Positions 8,883 to 19,842 of a stretch of DNA of 22,572 bases are shown here, one piece after another. The DNA comes from Fonsecaea monophora. Taxonomy: Eukaryota > Ascomycota > Eurotiomycetes > Chaetothyriales > Herpotrichiellaceae. The position numbers and the translations under genes are program-made. The stretch's first letter is position 1; the number at the start of each line of letters is the position of its first letter. The notes under the pieces are model-generated. The model was not told where the DNA came from, ran no database searches, and saw only the letters and a list, made by a program, of their open reading frames with translations. The stretch spans positions 1 to 22,572 of the forward strand of contig NW_019174136.1 in the NCBI RefSeq assembly GCF_001642475.1, written 5' to 3'.

Positions 8883-9035
8883 GTCGTGGCAGTCGCTTTG
8901 CCTCTGTTTGTAGGGTCCCAGAGGAAAGCCGTGACCATGTGTGCCCAGACAAAACGGACATCGTACTCGAATTCTTGAGCTGTTCCACGAGAGAACGAGG
9001 GCGACGGGCAGAGCAGCTATGGAGTATGAGTTGAA
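8883..9035 (-). other. ATG-less N-terminal extension of the ankyrin/deaminase-like gene
   Basis: Fifty-one codons in frame with the ATG at 8882, bounded upstream by TGA at 9038-9036. They contain CPFCLGTHGHGF and a downstream CHD, a CxxC...H...CH pattern that looks like a small zinc-binding module. No start codon exists in the frame, so this is either the 3' part of a split exon or untranslated sequence that preserves a former N-terminus. Confidence 0.5.
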
Positions 9036-9967
9036 TCAACTTCTCCTGCGAAGTAAGAAGAGCGGTGCCACAGGGCAAGCTGAGATGAAGACAAAAGGAT
9101 TATGCCTAGACTGCATTGAGATCTGCGAACACCTTCACTTTGCCCACTTTACACCAAGACAGGAGCGGTACAGCACTTTCGACAAGAGGTGTGTTACTAT
9201 GCAATGTAAAATCATCCACCAAAACGCCAGGCAAATACTGTAGTGCAGGTATGGTTGTCAAACCAATCACAATGAGACAAGTGGTTCTGAATCGCAGGAC
9301 GAATCTACTCCAACTTCAAGTCTCTGTAAAACTGATACAACATCGTCTTGGACCGACCAGCCGGCCAACCGGCCGGCCAGCCAGCCATGAATTTTTCCAT
9401 TCAACTTTTGCTTTTGCTACACAGTGTATATTTGCCGTGTGTAGATATATAAAAGTACATGTCTTTGATACTCACAATCGACCAACCGACCGACCGACCG
9501 ACGGGTCGGCTGATTCGACATTGGGTGTTTTGCTTTTGCTTTTGCCTTTCCTTTTCTTTTCCTTTTCCTTTTGCTTTTGTGTCCCGGCTGGTTTCGTCCG
9601 GACAGGTTTCCTTGAATACAAGTGGCGGTCCCAGTCTGAGGTAGGCGAGACAGGCGGGATGGGTGAATGGCGCCATCGAGGGCGTGAAAAGACAGACTTG
9701 GGAATCTCATGATGGATGCATGGAACCGTTCAAGTGTACACCTGCTTGTCTGTTCCATTGCCCCGACTTCCTGACTCCCCAAACTGCGTTTAGATGCCGT
9801 TGTCGTTTTATCAACCACCCGCCCCTTCTCTTCCTTTTTCACGACCGAGCTCGTTCCACAACCGAGTGTATGTGTGTGTAGTGTAGGCTTTTTCCATCGC
9901 AGTGCCATCGCAGGTAATACCACTCCCCCTATATGCGTGCGTCGCGGGGGGATGAGGGGCGTTTTTA
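9036..9967. repeat. Repeat-rich intergenic region
   Basis: About 930 bp with no supported gene. It holds GGCC/AGCC-type tetranucleotide sequence (about 9351-9387), a (CGAC)n run at about 9478-9502 that ends in an inverted GTCGG, and a pyrimidine tract at about 9528-9580 built from alternating TTTTGC and TTTTCC units. Open frames across it are low-complexity translations of these repeats. It includes the likely 5' region of the deaminase-like gene and the 3' region of the 7TM gene. Confidence 0.6.
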
Positions 9968-11587
9968 TTAAACAGCGTGAGATTCCCAGTGGATGTCCGT
10001 CTTGACGGTGATGCCCTTTGACTCATCACTGCCCTTGGTGCGAGTACTTCCGGGCCCCGTCGTGTAGGTGGTCAACTGGACCTCGTCGTCGCCAAAGGTC
10101 GGGTTGACGATGCGGTCCCAGTCCCGCTTGACCTTGATCGGGATGCTCGCGCCGGACTTTGCCATGGCCGAGGACCCCATGTTGCCGCTGGAAAAGCCAC
10201 TCGTGGGCGCCGATCGGGACTGCGAGCCGGCGGATTTCCAGAAGCGCCGGAGGAGCGGCGCGTAGCACGGCATGCAGGCGCAGAGGATGCCGATGAAGGG
10301 TTCGCAGCACGACCAGATGAAGACGCTCGCCATGGACCAGGTCAGGTCGTCGTTGTTGATGAGGTGGTGGATCGAGATGATGCGCACGATGGAGGCGATA
10401 CAGACACTGTGGTTTTTGTCGTTAGATTTTACTGTAGTGAGAGGAAAAGGGCAAACTTGGGACCGTCTTACAATCCTCCCAGTCCAAGGACACCGCCAAC
10501 CATGACCTTCTTCCTTGTCGACATGCGCAATCCCAGAACTGTAGCGAGAAGAACTTTCAGCACGTGAAACACCACCAGTAATCAGCAGGAGTGGGAGGAA
10601 TACTCACGTGGTCGGATCGGAATGATCAAAATACAAACATCGACAAGCATGGCCCAGATGCCGTTGGCGAAGAAGAACAACGGCACGTCAATACAGTGAC
10701 CCTTGGCCCCGGGGGTGGTATACTGAGTCTAGTGTTTTTTTGAACGCGGGTGAGTCTGTGTTTAATTCTCCTTCGTTGTCCGTTTTTTTCTTCTCTTTGT
10801 TGTCACTCTGTGTAGAGTGTAATAGAAAAGGGGGCAAACTCACCCAGAAATACTCCAATGGTTGACAACCGGTGTTGATGGTGACGACAATGACGACAAA
10901 GTAGCTCCAGACCAAGAACAGACCGAGATAGGTCGACCACTTCTGGCGAAAGAGGCGCCAGTAGTACATGACGATGGATGCTTTGGTGAAGCTGACGGCG
11001 CCTGCGTAGATCATCACGTAGGAGAAAAGAATCTGTTCAGCAGAATTAAAAGGCTGGGTCAACACAGGGAGAGTTCGAGTTCGCTCAAAGGGTTGGGGAG
11101 ATGTCAGGAGCAAGAAATCTAGGCTGCTGCAAATAAGAGTTGAAATGCATACCTGCCAAATGGTCGTAAAGTCCTGTCCCGTCACGGCCCAAAGATGCTT
11201 GCCACCACCGTATGGAAGACCTGGTCATTCTTTGTCAATTTCTCGAAGGCCTCACGTGCAGGGGTACAAGATTCAAAACTCACTGACGAGCGAGCAGACT
11301 GCTGTACCATGTGCCAGAAGCTGTTTTTTGTCGCGAATTAGTCCATGTTGTTCAAACTTTTGGTCCTCAATATCAATATCGAGGAAACTCACCAATGCTG
11401 GGATGATCAAGTAGTCGTCCCAGGAGAATTTTCCCTTCTCCCGCATCAACTGCGATACGAAACGCAGCATGACGGCGAGGGTCCCGATGACCATCAGACT
11501 GACGACTGCTCTGATGACGGCGCCATTCTTGGTTTCGGACAGGTCAATGCCCGGGGGCGCAGGTCCAAATGCTCCGCTTGCAGACAT
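9968..11587 (-). CDS. PTH11-like integral membrane protein (rhodopsin-fold fungal GPCR-like)
   Basis: Seven exons on the minus strand: 11587-11393, 11320-11284, 11220-11153, 11032-10844, 10728-10608, 10538-10472 and 10406-9968. The spliced length is exactly 372 codons (371 residues). Seven hydrophobic segments are visible: AVVSLMVIGTLAVMLRFVS; YLIIPALLLAHGTAVCSLV; ILFSYVMIYAGAVSFTKAS; LFLVWSYFVVIVVTIN; LFFFANGIWAMLVDVCILI; MVGGVLGLGGFVCIASIVR; and MASVFIWSCCEPFIGIL. Family landmarks are KFSWDDYLI, YGGGKHLW, FTKASIV...YYWRLF, CQPLEYFW and KGHCID. There is no N-terminal CFEM cysteine domain, so this is the shorter PTH11-like class, proposed surface sensors in filamentous ascomycetes. The cytosolic tail is Ser/Gly-rich and basic. 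It stands alone with its promoter in the long gap to the right. The ligand is unknown. Confidence 0.92.
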
Positions 11588-11970
11588 TGGAAGGGTTTGT
11601 CGTGCTTGAAAACAACCGGAGGGTGGGAGAAAAGAGAAGGGTAGTAGACCTAAAAAACAGAAGAAAGCCGCTCGAGCTTGCGAGTCGACGATATAAGAAG
11701 TGTAACGATGAAGGAAAAAGAATCACTCAAAGGAGTCACGCAAGGCGGAGGCGTTATAATAAAAAAAAAGGGTCTTTACTGAAGCTGCATCTCCTTGGGA
11801 TATGTCCCCCCGGATCCCAGATCCCAGACCGTTTGGGTCTCATATCACTTCAGGCTAGCCATGTACCGAGTTTATAGTACACATTTGAGGAGTACAGTGA
11901 CCCAAATGGGAACCCACAAAGACCATACTCTGTACAAAGAGGGAACTGGAGCTAAGACCTTGCGCAATCC

Positions 11971-12010
11971 CGGTTCCTGGTTCCTGGTTCCTGGTCCCCT
12001 GGTCCCTGGC
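11971..12010. repeat. Short imperfect tandem repeat
   Basis: Three consecutive GGTTCCT units are followed by GGTCCCCT and GGTCCCT variants. This is a short minisatellite-like tract in non-coding DNA. Confidence 0.7.
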
Positions 12011-12350
12011 AGGACCAAGTCACTGTATCAAAGACGACCATGGGCATTTCATCACTGCAAAGGGGTTTTTAGCCAACTCGGCTGTTCAAGGCGTACCAGA
12101 TGATCTGCATAACCAAAACAACAGCACGAATCAAACTGGGTCATTCCGGGCATAGATCGTTCTCCGCTTCTTTAACTGAGAGTGAGCTGGTGACAAGACA
12201 CAAGGCGACGGGGCCGAATACGAAGTGGGTAGGAAGTAGGAGGACTACGGTAGAATTTCGATCAGGAAACCCTTGGGCTCGAAAGAGTGGCCAAAGTCCT
12301 CGGTACTACCGCAATCTCGGTTTTTTTTTCAAATGCCCAATCTGTACGAG

Positions 12351-12366
12351 TACTTGGTACCAAGTA
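12351..12366. repeat. Perfect 16-bp palindrome TACTTGGTACCAAGTA
   Basis: The sequence equals its own reverse complement. Its inner 12 bp (CTTGGTACCAAG) recur exactly at 6392-6403 in another intergenic region. It could be a protein-binding site, a cruciform-forming element or a remnant of a dispersed repeat. Confidence 0.7.
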
Positions 12367-13474
12367 GCAACTCATGGTGTCGCCGATGGAAAATTTCACT
12401 TGCCTTTTGGGAGTTCGTCGTACGAGATAATATGCCACCGGGGATCCATATCCGTTCCAGCCGTTGAGCTAGTTGTGCCGATCAGCCAAGATGCGTTTTC
12501 GACCTGCCTCGCACCTAGCATGCAATCTGCAGCGGTTCTCGAACGAGATTTTCCGACCTAGACTTTTTCGACATTCCTACTCGTACGGAGTTGCTGTTGA
12601 CCACTTAGTGGAGAAGCTTCCATGCAGGTCGGGACCGTTGACCGTTGGCAGTTGGCAGTTGGAAGGTTGGGCAAAGCTCGAGACCCACACAACGGTCGAC
12701 TCAGTGCGAACGCAAGGCTGCCTAAGCGTTGTGCAGATCCAGAACTGTCAGGGTCAGCTTGAAGGACAGACACAGACAGTACGGCCCTCGGTCCTCGGAT
12801 CCGTGTCCCTGGACACAAGTTGGCAGGAGCAAAATTATGCAAGGGCCAAGAAGGGGAGCACGTCTCCAGCAGGGCATTCCCAATATGGATGCAGCATCGC
12901 CGATCTTGGACGAGCTCCGATTTTCAGGTGTTTCAGGGCTGCAGCCGAGCCATGGCCGAGCCAACGCTACGAGTGATTTGGTGCCCTCATGGAGACATGC
13001 CCAAGTGCCTTGTACCTTGGAACTTGGAATCCTCATTTTTTTTTCTAACGGCTTTTCTGGAGCCCTTTTTGCGGAGTTACTTTTAGGGGGGAGCAGCTAC
13101 GGAGGATTGTGTTCGACGGGCCGGTCCAGATCGCCGAGTATGGGTAAGTGCGGCCCCGGACGCCTCCAGACTACTCTAACTTTGTTCACGATCGTCGGTA
13201 GCTGGAGACAATCGAGACACGAGTCAGTCAGTCTTTTTGTTTCGTGGCCCCGACGTCTTGATGGTGGCCCGCTAGTCCGAGGCGATTCGGATGCAGCGAA
13301 TGAAAAGGGTGATGAGTGTGAGGGACAAAGTGGGGGTAGAAAGCTGTCACTAGGAAGAGGAGGTGTACTGAGCAGGGAGTAGGTGTGACCATATGGTGGG
13401 AAGCTCAGCGGCAGGACTCGCGGGAAGGATAGAGAACTTGGGATCACGACACGACACTATACGACTAGATAGTG

Positions 13475-13488
13475 TACATGTACATGTA
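13475..13488. repeat. Palindromic TACATGTACATGTA
   Basis: A 14-bp perfect palindrome made of overlapping GTACAT units, about 660 bp upstream of the monooxygenase start. Its function is unknown. Confidence 0.6.
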
Positions 13489-14150
13489 AGCACCTGATAG
13501 TACAGTATCGACGACAGCACAGCAAAAAGCCACAGTGGAGTGAGTTGCTACGATGATATTCCGCACAACTGATCTGGCCCGAGGTCTGTGGGAAAAGACG
13601 TTTCCCTCATCCTAACATGGTGGTGTGCTGTCGATCTGCATCTTATACGACGAATACCGTGACAACCTAATAGCTAGCTCCCCTTTGGGCCTGAGCTTTA
13701 CCCAGCAAGCGGACCGGGACCTGGCTCGCCTGAGACCTGGGAAACTGGGAATATCCTTCATCGATACTCGACTCGTACATATCTACTCGTCAAGCAGCGA
13801 ATGATACTGTCTTGCTGGAACCACAAATGGCCATTTTACCTTTGGGACCAGGCTGCCAGTCTCGTTTCACCCATGGTACTATTGTCTACCGAATGCATAG
13901 AACTGCTTTGGGACCCTTGGTGCCCCGACCAAGTGTGCTCCACCATCACCCGTTAATATGAAACTGGTCCAAGAGCAGGTCTCCACAGGACAGAGAGAGT
14001 CGATGAGAGACTACTTCACACCGCTCTCGTGGCGCCCAGTGCCTTTTATTATTTATCAAGGGACGAAGGGCCCCGGATGCCTCCCCGTCAAAGAAATTCC
14101 CTGTCGACACACACAAGCGACACAGGGCATCATCTTACCAACCAAGAAAA

Positions 14151-16447
14151 ATGGGATCCATCCAGGAGAAAACACCCAACGATGTCAGCCAACGGCCAAA
14201 CTGGGTTCCTTTGTTGGACACGCCAGTCCTGACCAGAAGAAAGCTGAGGATCGTCTGTATCGGTGCTGGGTTCTCGGGCCTCACGCTGGCACACAAGATC
14301 CAGCATGAGTTGAAGCTCGAGGATGTCATCGACCTTCAGATTTATGAGAAGAACGCCGACGTCGGGGGGACCTGGTACGAGAACACGTATCCCGGTGCCG
14401 CGTGGTAAGACTGTCTCTACATTGGATCTTGTTAGCCAGAAGACAATCAGAACCTGACCACAGAGAACTACTAGTGATATCCCAGCTCGTGAGGCTCCCA
14501 TCTCGTGAAGACGGCCCTAGCCCGATTTTGAAATTGAAAACAAGGCATGCACGCATACTAACCTTTGGGGATTCGTTTGCTATCAGATGCCTACACCTTC
14601 TTGTTTGAGCCGAACCCGGACTGGACGCAGTTCTACCCTGCCCAGCCCGAGATTCATGCCTACATCAAGGCAACCGTTGCCAAGTACAACCTGGACAAAC
14701 ACGTCACGCTCAAGTCCAGAATCTTGGAGACGATTTGGGATGATGAAGTGGGACAATGGAAGATCAAGGTCGACACGAATGGAGCCATCCAGGAGGACAC
14801 CGCCGATATCCTGATCAACGGCACCGGGTTTCTGAAGTAAGTCACAAGGACCTCAATATAGTATTGGGCGATGTCTAACCAAAACTCTCAAGCAAATGGA
14901 AATGGCCTGCGATTCCTGGCCTTCATGACTTTAAAGGCAAACTCGTCCACAGCGCCAATTGGTACGTTTTGACAGAGTCTAACTAGAAGGGGTTCAACGC
15001 TGAGAAGTCTTTCCTTGCAGGGACAAGGACTACTCATGGGAGGGCAAGAAAGTGGCCGTGATTGGCAACGGGTCCTCGGGGATCCAGATCGTGCCGGCCA
15101 TGCAGCCAAAAGTGTCGAAACTCGTCACCTACATCCGGAATCCCAGCTGGATCTCGATCAATTTCTGCGCCGACAAGACCATCGACGGCAAGAACTTTAC
15201 GTATACAGAGGAGCAACGAAAGGCGTTTAGAGAGAACCCCGAATCTCACTTTACGCTGCGGAAGGAGTTGGAAGCGTCGTAAGCCTTTCTCCCTTGGATG
15301 TTACTTTGGGGGGATAGCAGAACTGCAATGGCTAATCTTTCGGAAATCCTCGAATCAGGGTCAACGGGTTCTTCTTTGGAATGAAGACGGGACATCCATT
15401 CCAGCAAGGTCTCGAGGCTGCGTGTAAAGCTCAGATGAGCGCCATCCTCAAGGACCACCCTGAAATGGCGGACAAGTTGATCCCCAGCTTCCACCCTGGC
15501 TGCCGTCGTCTGACAGTATGTTCCGCCAGTATGCCCCACTGAAAAGATGTGAAGTCCGCTAACGAACTGGAAATCTCGATTAGCCTGGTGATGGATACCT
15601 GGAAGCTCTTCAACAACCAAACGCGAGCATCAACTGGGGCCCCATCACTCGAATCACCGCCAAGGGAATCGAGACGGCAGAAGGCGAAGAAGAGTTCGAC
15701 ATGATTGTCTGCGCCACGGGCTTTGATACCAGTTTCATCCCGTCGTGGAAACTCGTCGGGCTCAACGGGGCGACGCTAGACGAGAGATGGAAGACCGACC
15801 CCGAGGCCTTTTTCGCGGTCCAGGTCGACACCATGCCCAATTACTACATGTTCAACGGACCCAACTGTCCCATTTCACATGGCTCGGTCCTGACCGAGAT
15901 TTCTTGGACCTGCGACTATATCCTTCGCTGGGCGGAGAAGATTGCCACCCAAGATATCAAGTAAGTTATCAGCACTTCTCTTATCGATAGGGGACCACAC
16001 TCTCTTGTTTTAATGCTGTCCCCTTATTGGCCATGTGGGCGGTGATATCTGTGATCAGCATCTGCAGGTGCTGGTGATTTTCCTGGCGAAGGTAAAAAGA
16101 ACGGATGAGGGCAACTAGCTAATCTCGAGGACTTATCATCTAGATCCATCACGCCAAAGGCTGAAGCGGTCGCCGACTTCAACACCTACTCCCAAGAGTT
16201 TCTCAAGTCCATGGTGTGGGCAGACAACTGCCGTTCCTGGTACAAGAACGGCAAGGAGAGTGGCACCGTCACCGGCACGTACGCTGGGACTATATTGCAC
16301 TTTAAGGACTGTCTGGAGAACCTGGGCGGCGAGCATTTCGACGTCGTGTGGCGGAGCAAGAACCGGTTCCGGTGGTTGGGCAACGGGCAGAGCAAGTGGG
16401 ATAAAGACGGCATGGGCGATTTGGCGTATTACATGAAGAGACTCTGA
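14151..16447 (+). CDS. Type I Baeyer-Villiger monooxygenase (FAD/NADPH-dependent)
   Basis: Eight exons: 14151-14404, 14475-14488, 14587-14836, 14893-14961, 15021-15278, 15359-15515, 15584-15960 and 16144-16447. They total 561 codons (560 residues), typical for fungal BVMOs. Motifs are GAGFSG (38-43) for FAD, GGTWYENTYPGA (72-83), the diagnostic FxGxxxHxxxW fingerprint as FKGKLVHSANW (186-196), GNGSSG (211-216) for NADPH, and ATGFDTSF near the C-terminus. Such enzymes insert oxygen next to a ketone to make esters or lactones, in secondary-metabolite routes (StcW/MoxY-like) and in ketone catabolism. Exon 2 is only 14 nt but supplies DIPA between GAAC and HAYTF, so it must be kept. The start has a run of A before the ATG and precedes the first nucleotide-binding motif by a normal 37 residues. 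The substrate is unknown. No tailoring partner is directly adjacent. Confidence 0.96.
14475..14488 (+). other. 14-nt microexon of the monooxygenase
   Basis: TGATATCCCAGCTC lies between introns 14405-14474 (GTAAGA to ACTAG) and 14489-14586 (GTGAGG to TATCAG). It completes the split cysteine codon (TG/T) and the histidine codon (C/AT), giving the family-conserved CDIPAH. Skipping it would remove 14 nt and shift the frame. Confidence 0.88.
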
Positions 16448-17761
16448 TTGTGTCGAGGTTGTTGGCGCCCCTGCCTGATAGAGTACAGAAGATGACGATG
16501 ATGAAGAGAAGAGAGTAACAGCACTCGGAAATCGGAAACCACTGATTGGTCCCTTGTACACAGAGTCCTATCCCATGCCCAGTGTTGTATCCCCACATAT
16601 CTCTTGTCTGACTAAAATCACCGTCGGTGACTGAAGAAACGCGTGCATCAGGGATCTCTCCGTGCTATCCGGACTCGGCGTGGTTGCTTCTTCGTGGGCG
16701 ATCCGAGATGGATGGTGGATTGAGGCAATTGACCACTCTACTCTGCACGGCGAGGGTAGATAACACAGGTTCCCCACTCAAATATCTCACGCCGGCGCTG
16801 TAAGTGAGATGAGATGGTAAGACAAGAGATGAGAGACGAGAACACAAAGAGACGAGGCCGAGGATGTGCTGACGGCTTGCCGCAGGCAATTTTCAAAATA
16901 GGCTTAGCGCAGCTTGCACGTGAACAAGCTTTCACGTGACTGAACGCAGGGGCCAGCCACCACAAAGGATAACTACTCGGCACAAGTACCAGTTCAGCCT
17001 CATCGAGACAAGGCTGGGTGTGGGGAAATATGTACAAAGGTGGTGATATAGTCCAATATCCTCGACTTGGTTAATAAACGCGTTATCAGTGTACGATAGA
17101 TAATCCCGTTTAGACCAAATAACCCGTCTGGGAGGTAGGTACAGCCGATGCGCCATCCGTACCTCGTTTTACTCTAGGAGCCCTTCAGGATCGGAGGAGG
17201 CAACAACTAGATAAATAGGCTGGAGTGGCTGGTAGGTCTGAGCGGCAGATCATGGCTGATAAGGGCATCGCCGCTCCTCATAGTGGCTCCATCCTCTACG
17301 TCATGTCAGCGGTAACCCACAGACCATTGGAAGCCGCCCGTGGGGAAGCTCCGCCCGAGCGTGGCCAAAGTGGAGACCAAGAAATCCAACTCGTCTGGGC
17401 GTGAGGCGAGGGGAAGGGCCCTTCTTGCCGACTGCGCCACTCCTAGAGCAGCAAATTCAAACAAGGTTCCGCTAAGAACCACCACGCCCAGATCGTGTGT
17501 ACTTCCAAACATTGGCAACGCGGGAAGCAGCTGAGGCTGTAACATAACAAGATCATCCTTGCCCAATAATTCTTGCCACAAAATCTTTTGACATCCCCGC
17601 TCTTCAAGCTCTTCAAGACGCCGTTGGCCCTTTTTCACCTGACCTCTTTCCTCTTTTTCCTACAGGTGAAAAAAAAAAAGAATAATGCTCTCTCTGGTCT
17701 AGATACTCTGCCTCTCACCAGAAACGATTTTGTGCGCCCCAACGACAACCACATCGCCAGC
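16448..17761. promoter_or_regulatory. Intergenic region and promoter of the amino-acid permease
   Basis: About 1.3 kb without a supported gene. A minus-strand frame of 110 codons (17638-17306) has no recognisable features. The right part contains clustered GATA-factor motifs (see 17083-17262) and an A-run (about 17669-17680) shortly before the permease start. Confidence 0.55.
17083..17262. promoter_or_regulatory. Cluster of HGATAR sites upstream of the permease
   Basis: Five matches to the GATA-factor consensus lie in 180 bp: TGATAA on the minus strand at 17083-17088, CGATAG at 17094-17099 overlapping AGATAA at 17098-17103, AGATAA at 17209-17214, and TGATAA at 17257-17262. AreA/Nit2-type activators bind such clustered sites and control nitrogen-source permeases, so nitrogen regulation is a reasonable inference. 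Confidence 0.45.
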
Positions 17762-19842
17762 ATGGACGATTACCATAATGGCAAGGAGAAGCACACGAGC
17801 GACGTCCAGGCGCCGGATATCCAAGAGGCCTTCATCGCCGAAAATGCCGACCAGCTTCAACGTCACCTCAACAATCGCCAGATCCAACTGATTGCCATCG
17901 GAGGTTCCATTGGGACAGCGTTGTTTGTGAGCATTGGAGGCGGTCTCTATCGTGGCGGCGCTGCGAACCTGTTCTTGGCCTATACAATCCACAGCTTTGT
18001 GCTCGCCATGGTCAACAACTGCATCGCAGAGATGAGCACGGCATAGTCAGTTCCAAGCACTTTCCAGCTGCTCAACAGTTGTGTTGCTGGTCGCTATCAT
18101 GGTCGGAAATGCTAACGAGTTGGATTCTAGCCCGGTCAGTGGTGGCTTCATCCGTCTAGCTGGCAAATGGGTGGACGATGCCCTCGGTTTCATGTGCGGC
18201 TGGAACTTCTTGTCAGTCCTCGTTGTCATTTGAGCGTTTGCACACTACTGACGTGGTATCTAGCTTTTACGAAGCTCTCCTTATCCCGTTCGAGATTTCG
18301 GCCTTTACCCTTGTGGCGTCTTATTGGAGTGACAAGCTCACCGAGCCTGGCCCGATTGCTGGTGTCGTAGCCGGATGTGTTATTGCCTATGCGTAAGCCG
18401 GACAAAAATCGCCATATTTTGGACATGCGAACTAATTGTCGTTGCTTTTGAAGTTGCATCAATGTTCTCGCCGTCAGAGCATACGGAGAAGCTGAGTTCT
18501 GGCTCTCTGGTGGAAAGGTCATTTTGATCTTTTCCCTCTTCTTCTTCACCTTTGTTACCGTGAGTTCGTCTGTCGCGTTTTATAGAACAATGCTGAACCT
18601 CCCGTGCAACAGATGGTTGGTGGCAACCCACAAAACGATGCCTATGGCTTCAGAAACTGGAAGCACGGCGGGGCGTTCCGAGAATACATTCATACGGGCG
18701 ATCTGGGTCGATTCCAGGGGTTCCTCGGTGCCCTGACCTCTGCAGTCTTCACGATCGTCGGTCCCGAGTACATCTCCATCGTCGCCGCCGAAGCAATTCG
18801 CCCGCGCGTTTACATCAAGGCCGCATTCAAGATGGTATACATCCGATTCGGCATCTTTTTCATCGGCGGCGCTTTCTTCGTGGGCATTGTTTGCGGCTCC
18901 AGAGACCCAGGTTTGGTGAATGTCGTCGAAGGTGGAAGCGGCGTTGGCGCTGGAGCATCGCCCTATGTGATTGCCATGAATAATATGGGGGTGCACATTT
19001 TTCCACATATCGTCAACGCGTAAGTACCGCCCATGTCGCCATGTCGCCAAGATGTCTGACGAACTGTCTAGGCTGCTGTTGACTTCGATATTCTCGGCGG
19101 GTAACACCTACACGTACGCCGCCACGCGCACGCTCTACGGCCTGGCGCTCGAAGGACGAGCACCACGCATCTTCTCGCGCTGCACGAAGAAGGGAGTACC
19201 GATTTACAGCTTCTTTGTCGTCATGATTTTCCCCATGCTCTCGTTCCTGCAGTGCTCGAGCAGTTCGTCTATTGTGGTCACATGGTTCGCCAACATTGTG
19301 ACTGGGGGAGGTATGATGATCTACGCACCCGATAGTCTCTACTCAGCTAACGCTAATCACCAGGCCTCATCGACTTCATCATCATGACCATCACCTACAT
19401 CCAGTTCTACCGCGCCTGCAAAGCCCAGGGCTTCGACCGCAATCGCCTCCCCTACACCGGCTACCTTCAGCCGTTCTGCGCCTACTTTGCCCTCGTTTGG
19501 CTGATCCTCGTCACGGCCATTTACGGCTACACGAGCTACACGCCGTGGGACACGTCCAACTTCTTCTCCAACTACAGCATGCAACTCTTCATCCCCTGGC
19601 TGTTTTTAATCTGGAAGATCATCAAGAAGACCAGATGGCTGCGACCCCACGAAGTCGACCTCGTGTGGGAGAGGCCCATCATCGACGCGTACGAGGAGAC
19701 CTTTTTGGATCCTCCCGTCGGTTTCTGGCGGGAGCTGGGACAGATGGTCGGTCTGGGGAGGATCAAGGGCGGAAACGACAAGCGGCGGCCGAGTGTGGTT
19801 CAGCCGACCGAGCCTACTGACAACGGGTTCAAGCACGCGTAG
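17762..19842 (+). CDS. Amino-acid permease of the fungal YAT/APC family
   Basis: Plasma-membrane amino-acid:proton symporter of 574 residues in seven exons: 17762-18045, 18131-18211, 18264-18392, 18454-18559, 18613-19019, 19072-19310 and 19364-19842. All junctions are in phase and the total is 575 codons. The hallmark first helix reads IQLIAIGGSIGTALFVSIG. Further landmarks are PVSGGFIRLAGKWVDDALGF, GWNFFFYEALL, FTIVGPEYISIVAAE, SAGNTYTYAATRTLYGLA and TYIQFYRACKAQG. About twelve hydrophobic segments are visible, with a charged cytosolic N-terminus (MDDYHNGKEKH) and a C-terminal tail. The ATG at 17762 has A at -3; the frame is open further upstream but that part is leader-like and contains a poly-A run. 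The substrate cannot be assigned. The GATA motifs upstream fit nitrogen-regulated uptake. Confidence 0.95.

Larger units (their letters stand above)
11588..14150. other. Long intergenic region upstream of both the 7TM and monooxygenase genes
   Basis: About 2.56 kb between divergent genes, with no gene I can support. Open frames up to about 217 codons exist (for example 12729-13382 plus strand) but show no motif, no conserved-looking splice pattern and biased low-complexity composition. Features seen are imperfect GGTTCCT repeats at 11971-12010, a perfect 16-bp palindrome at 12351-12366, and a 14-bp TACATG/CATGTA palindrome at 13475-13488. It presumably contains two promoters. Confidence 0.5.

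Noticed and set aside
9116..9923. Overlapping open frames of up to 198 codons
   Set aside because: They are translations of CGAC and TTTTGC/TTTTCC repeats, such as runs of K/E/R or F/L/C.
12729..13382. Plus-strand open frame of 217 codons in the long intergenic region
   Set aside because: It is rich in R, S and G with no domain or homology-like blocks, and overlapping minus-strand frames are equally open.
17306..17638. Minus-strand open frame of 110 codons before the permease
   Set aside because: No recognisable family; it lies in the permease promoter and leader region.
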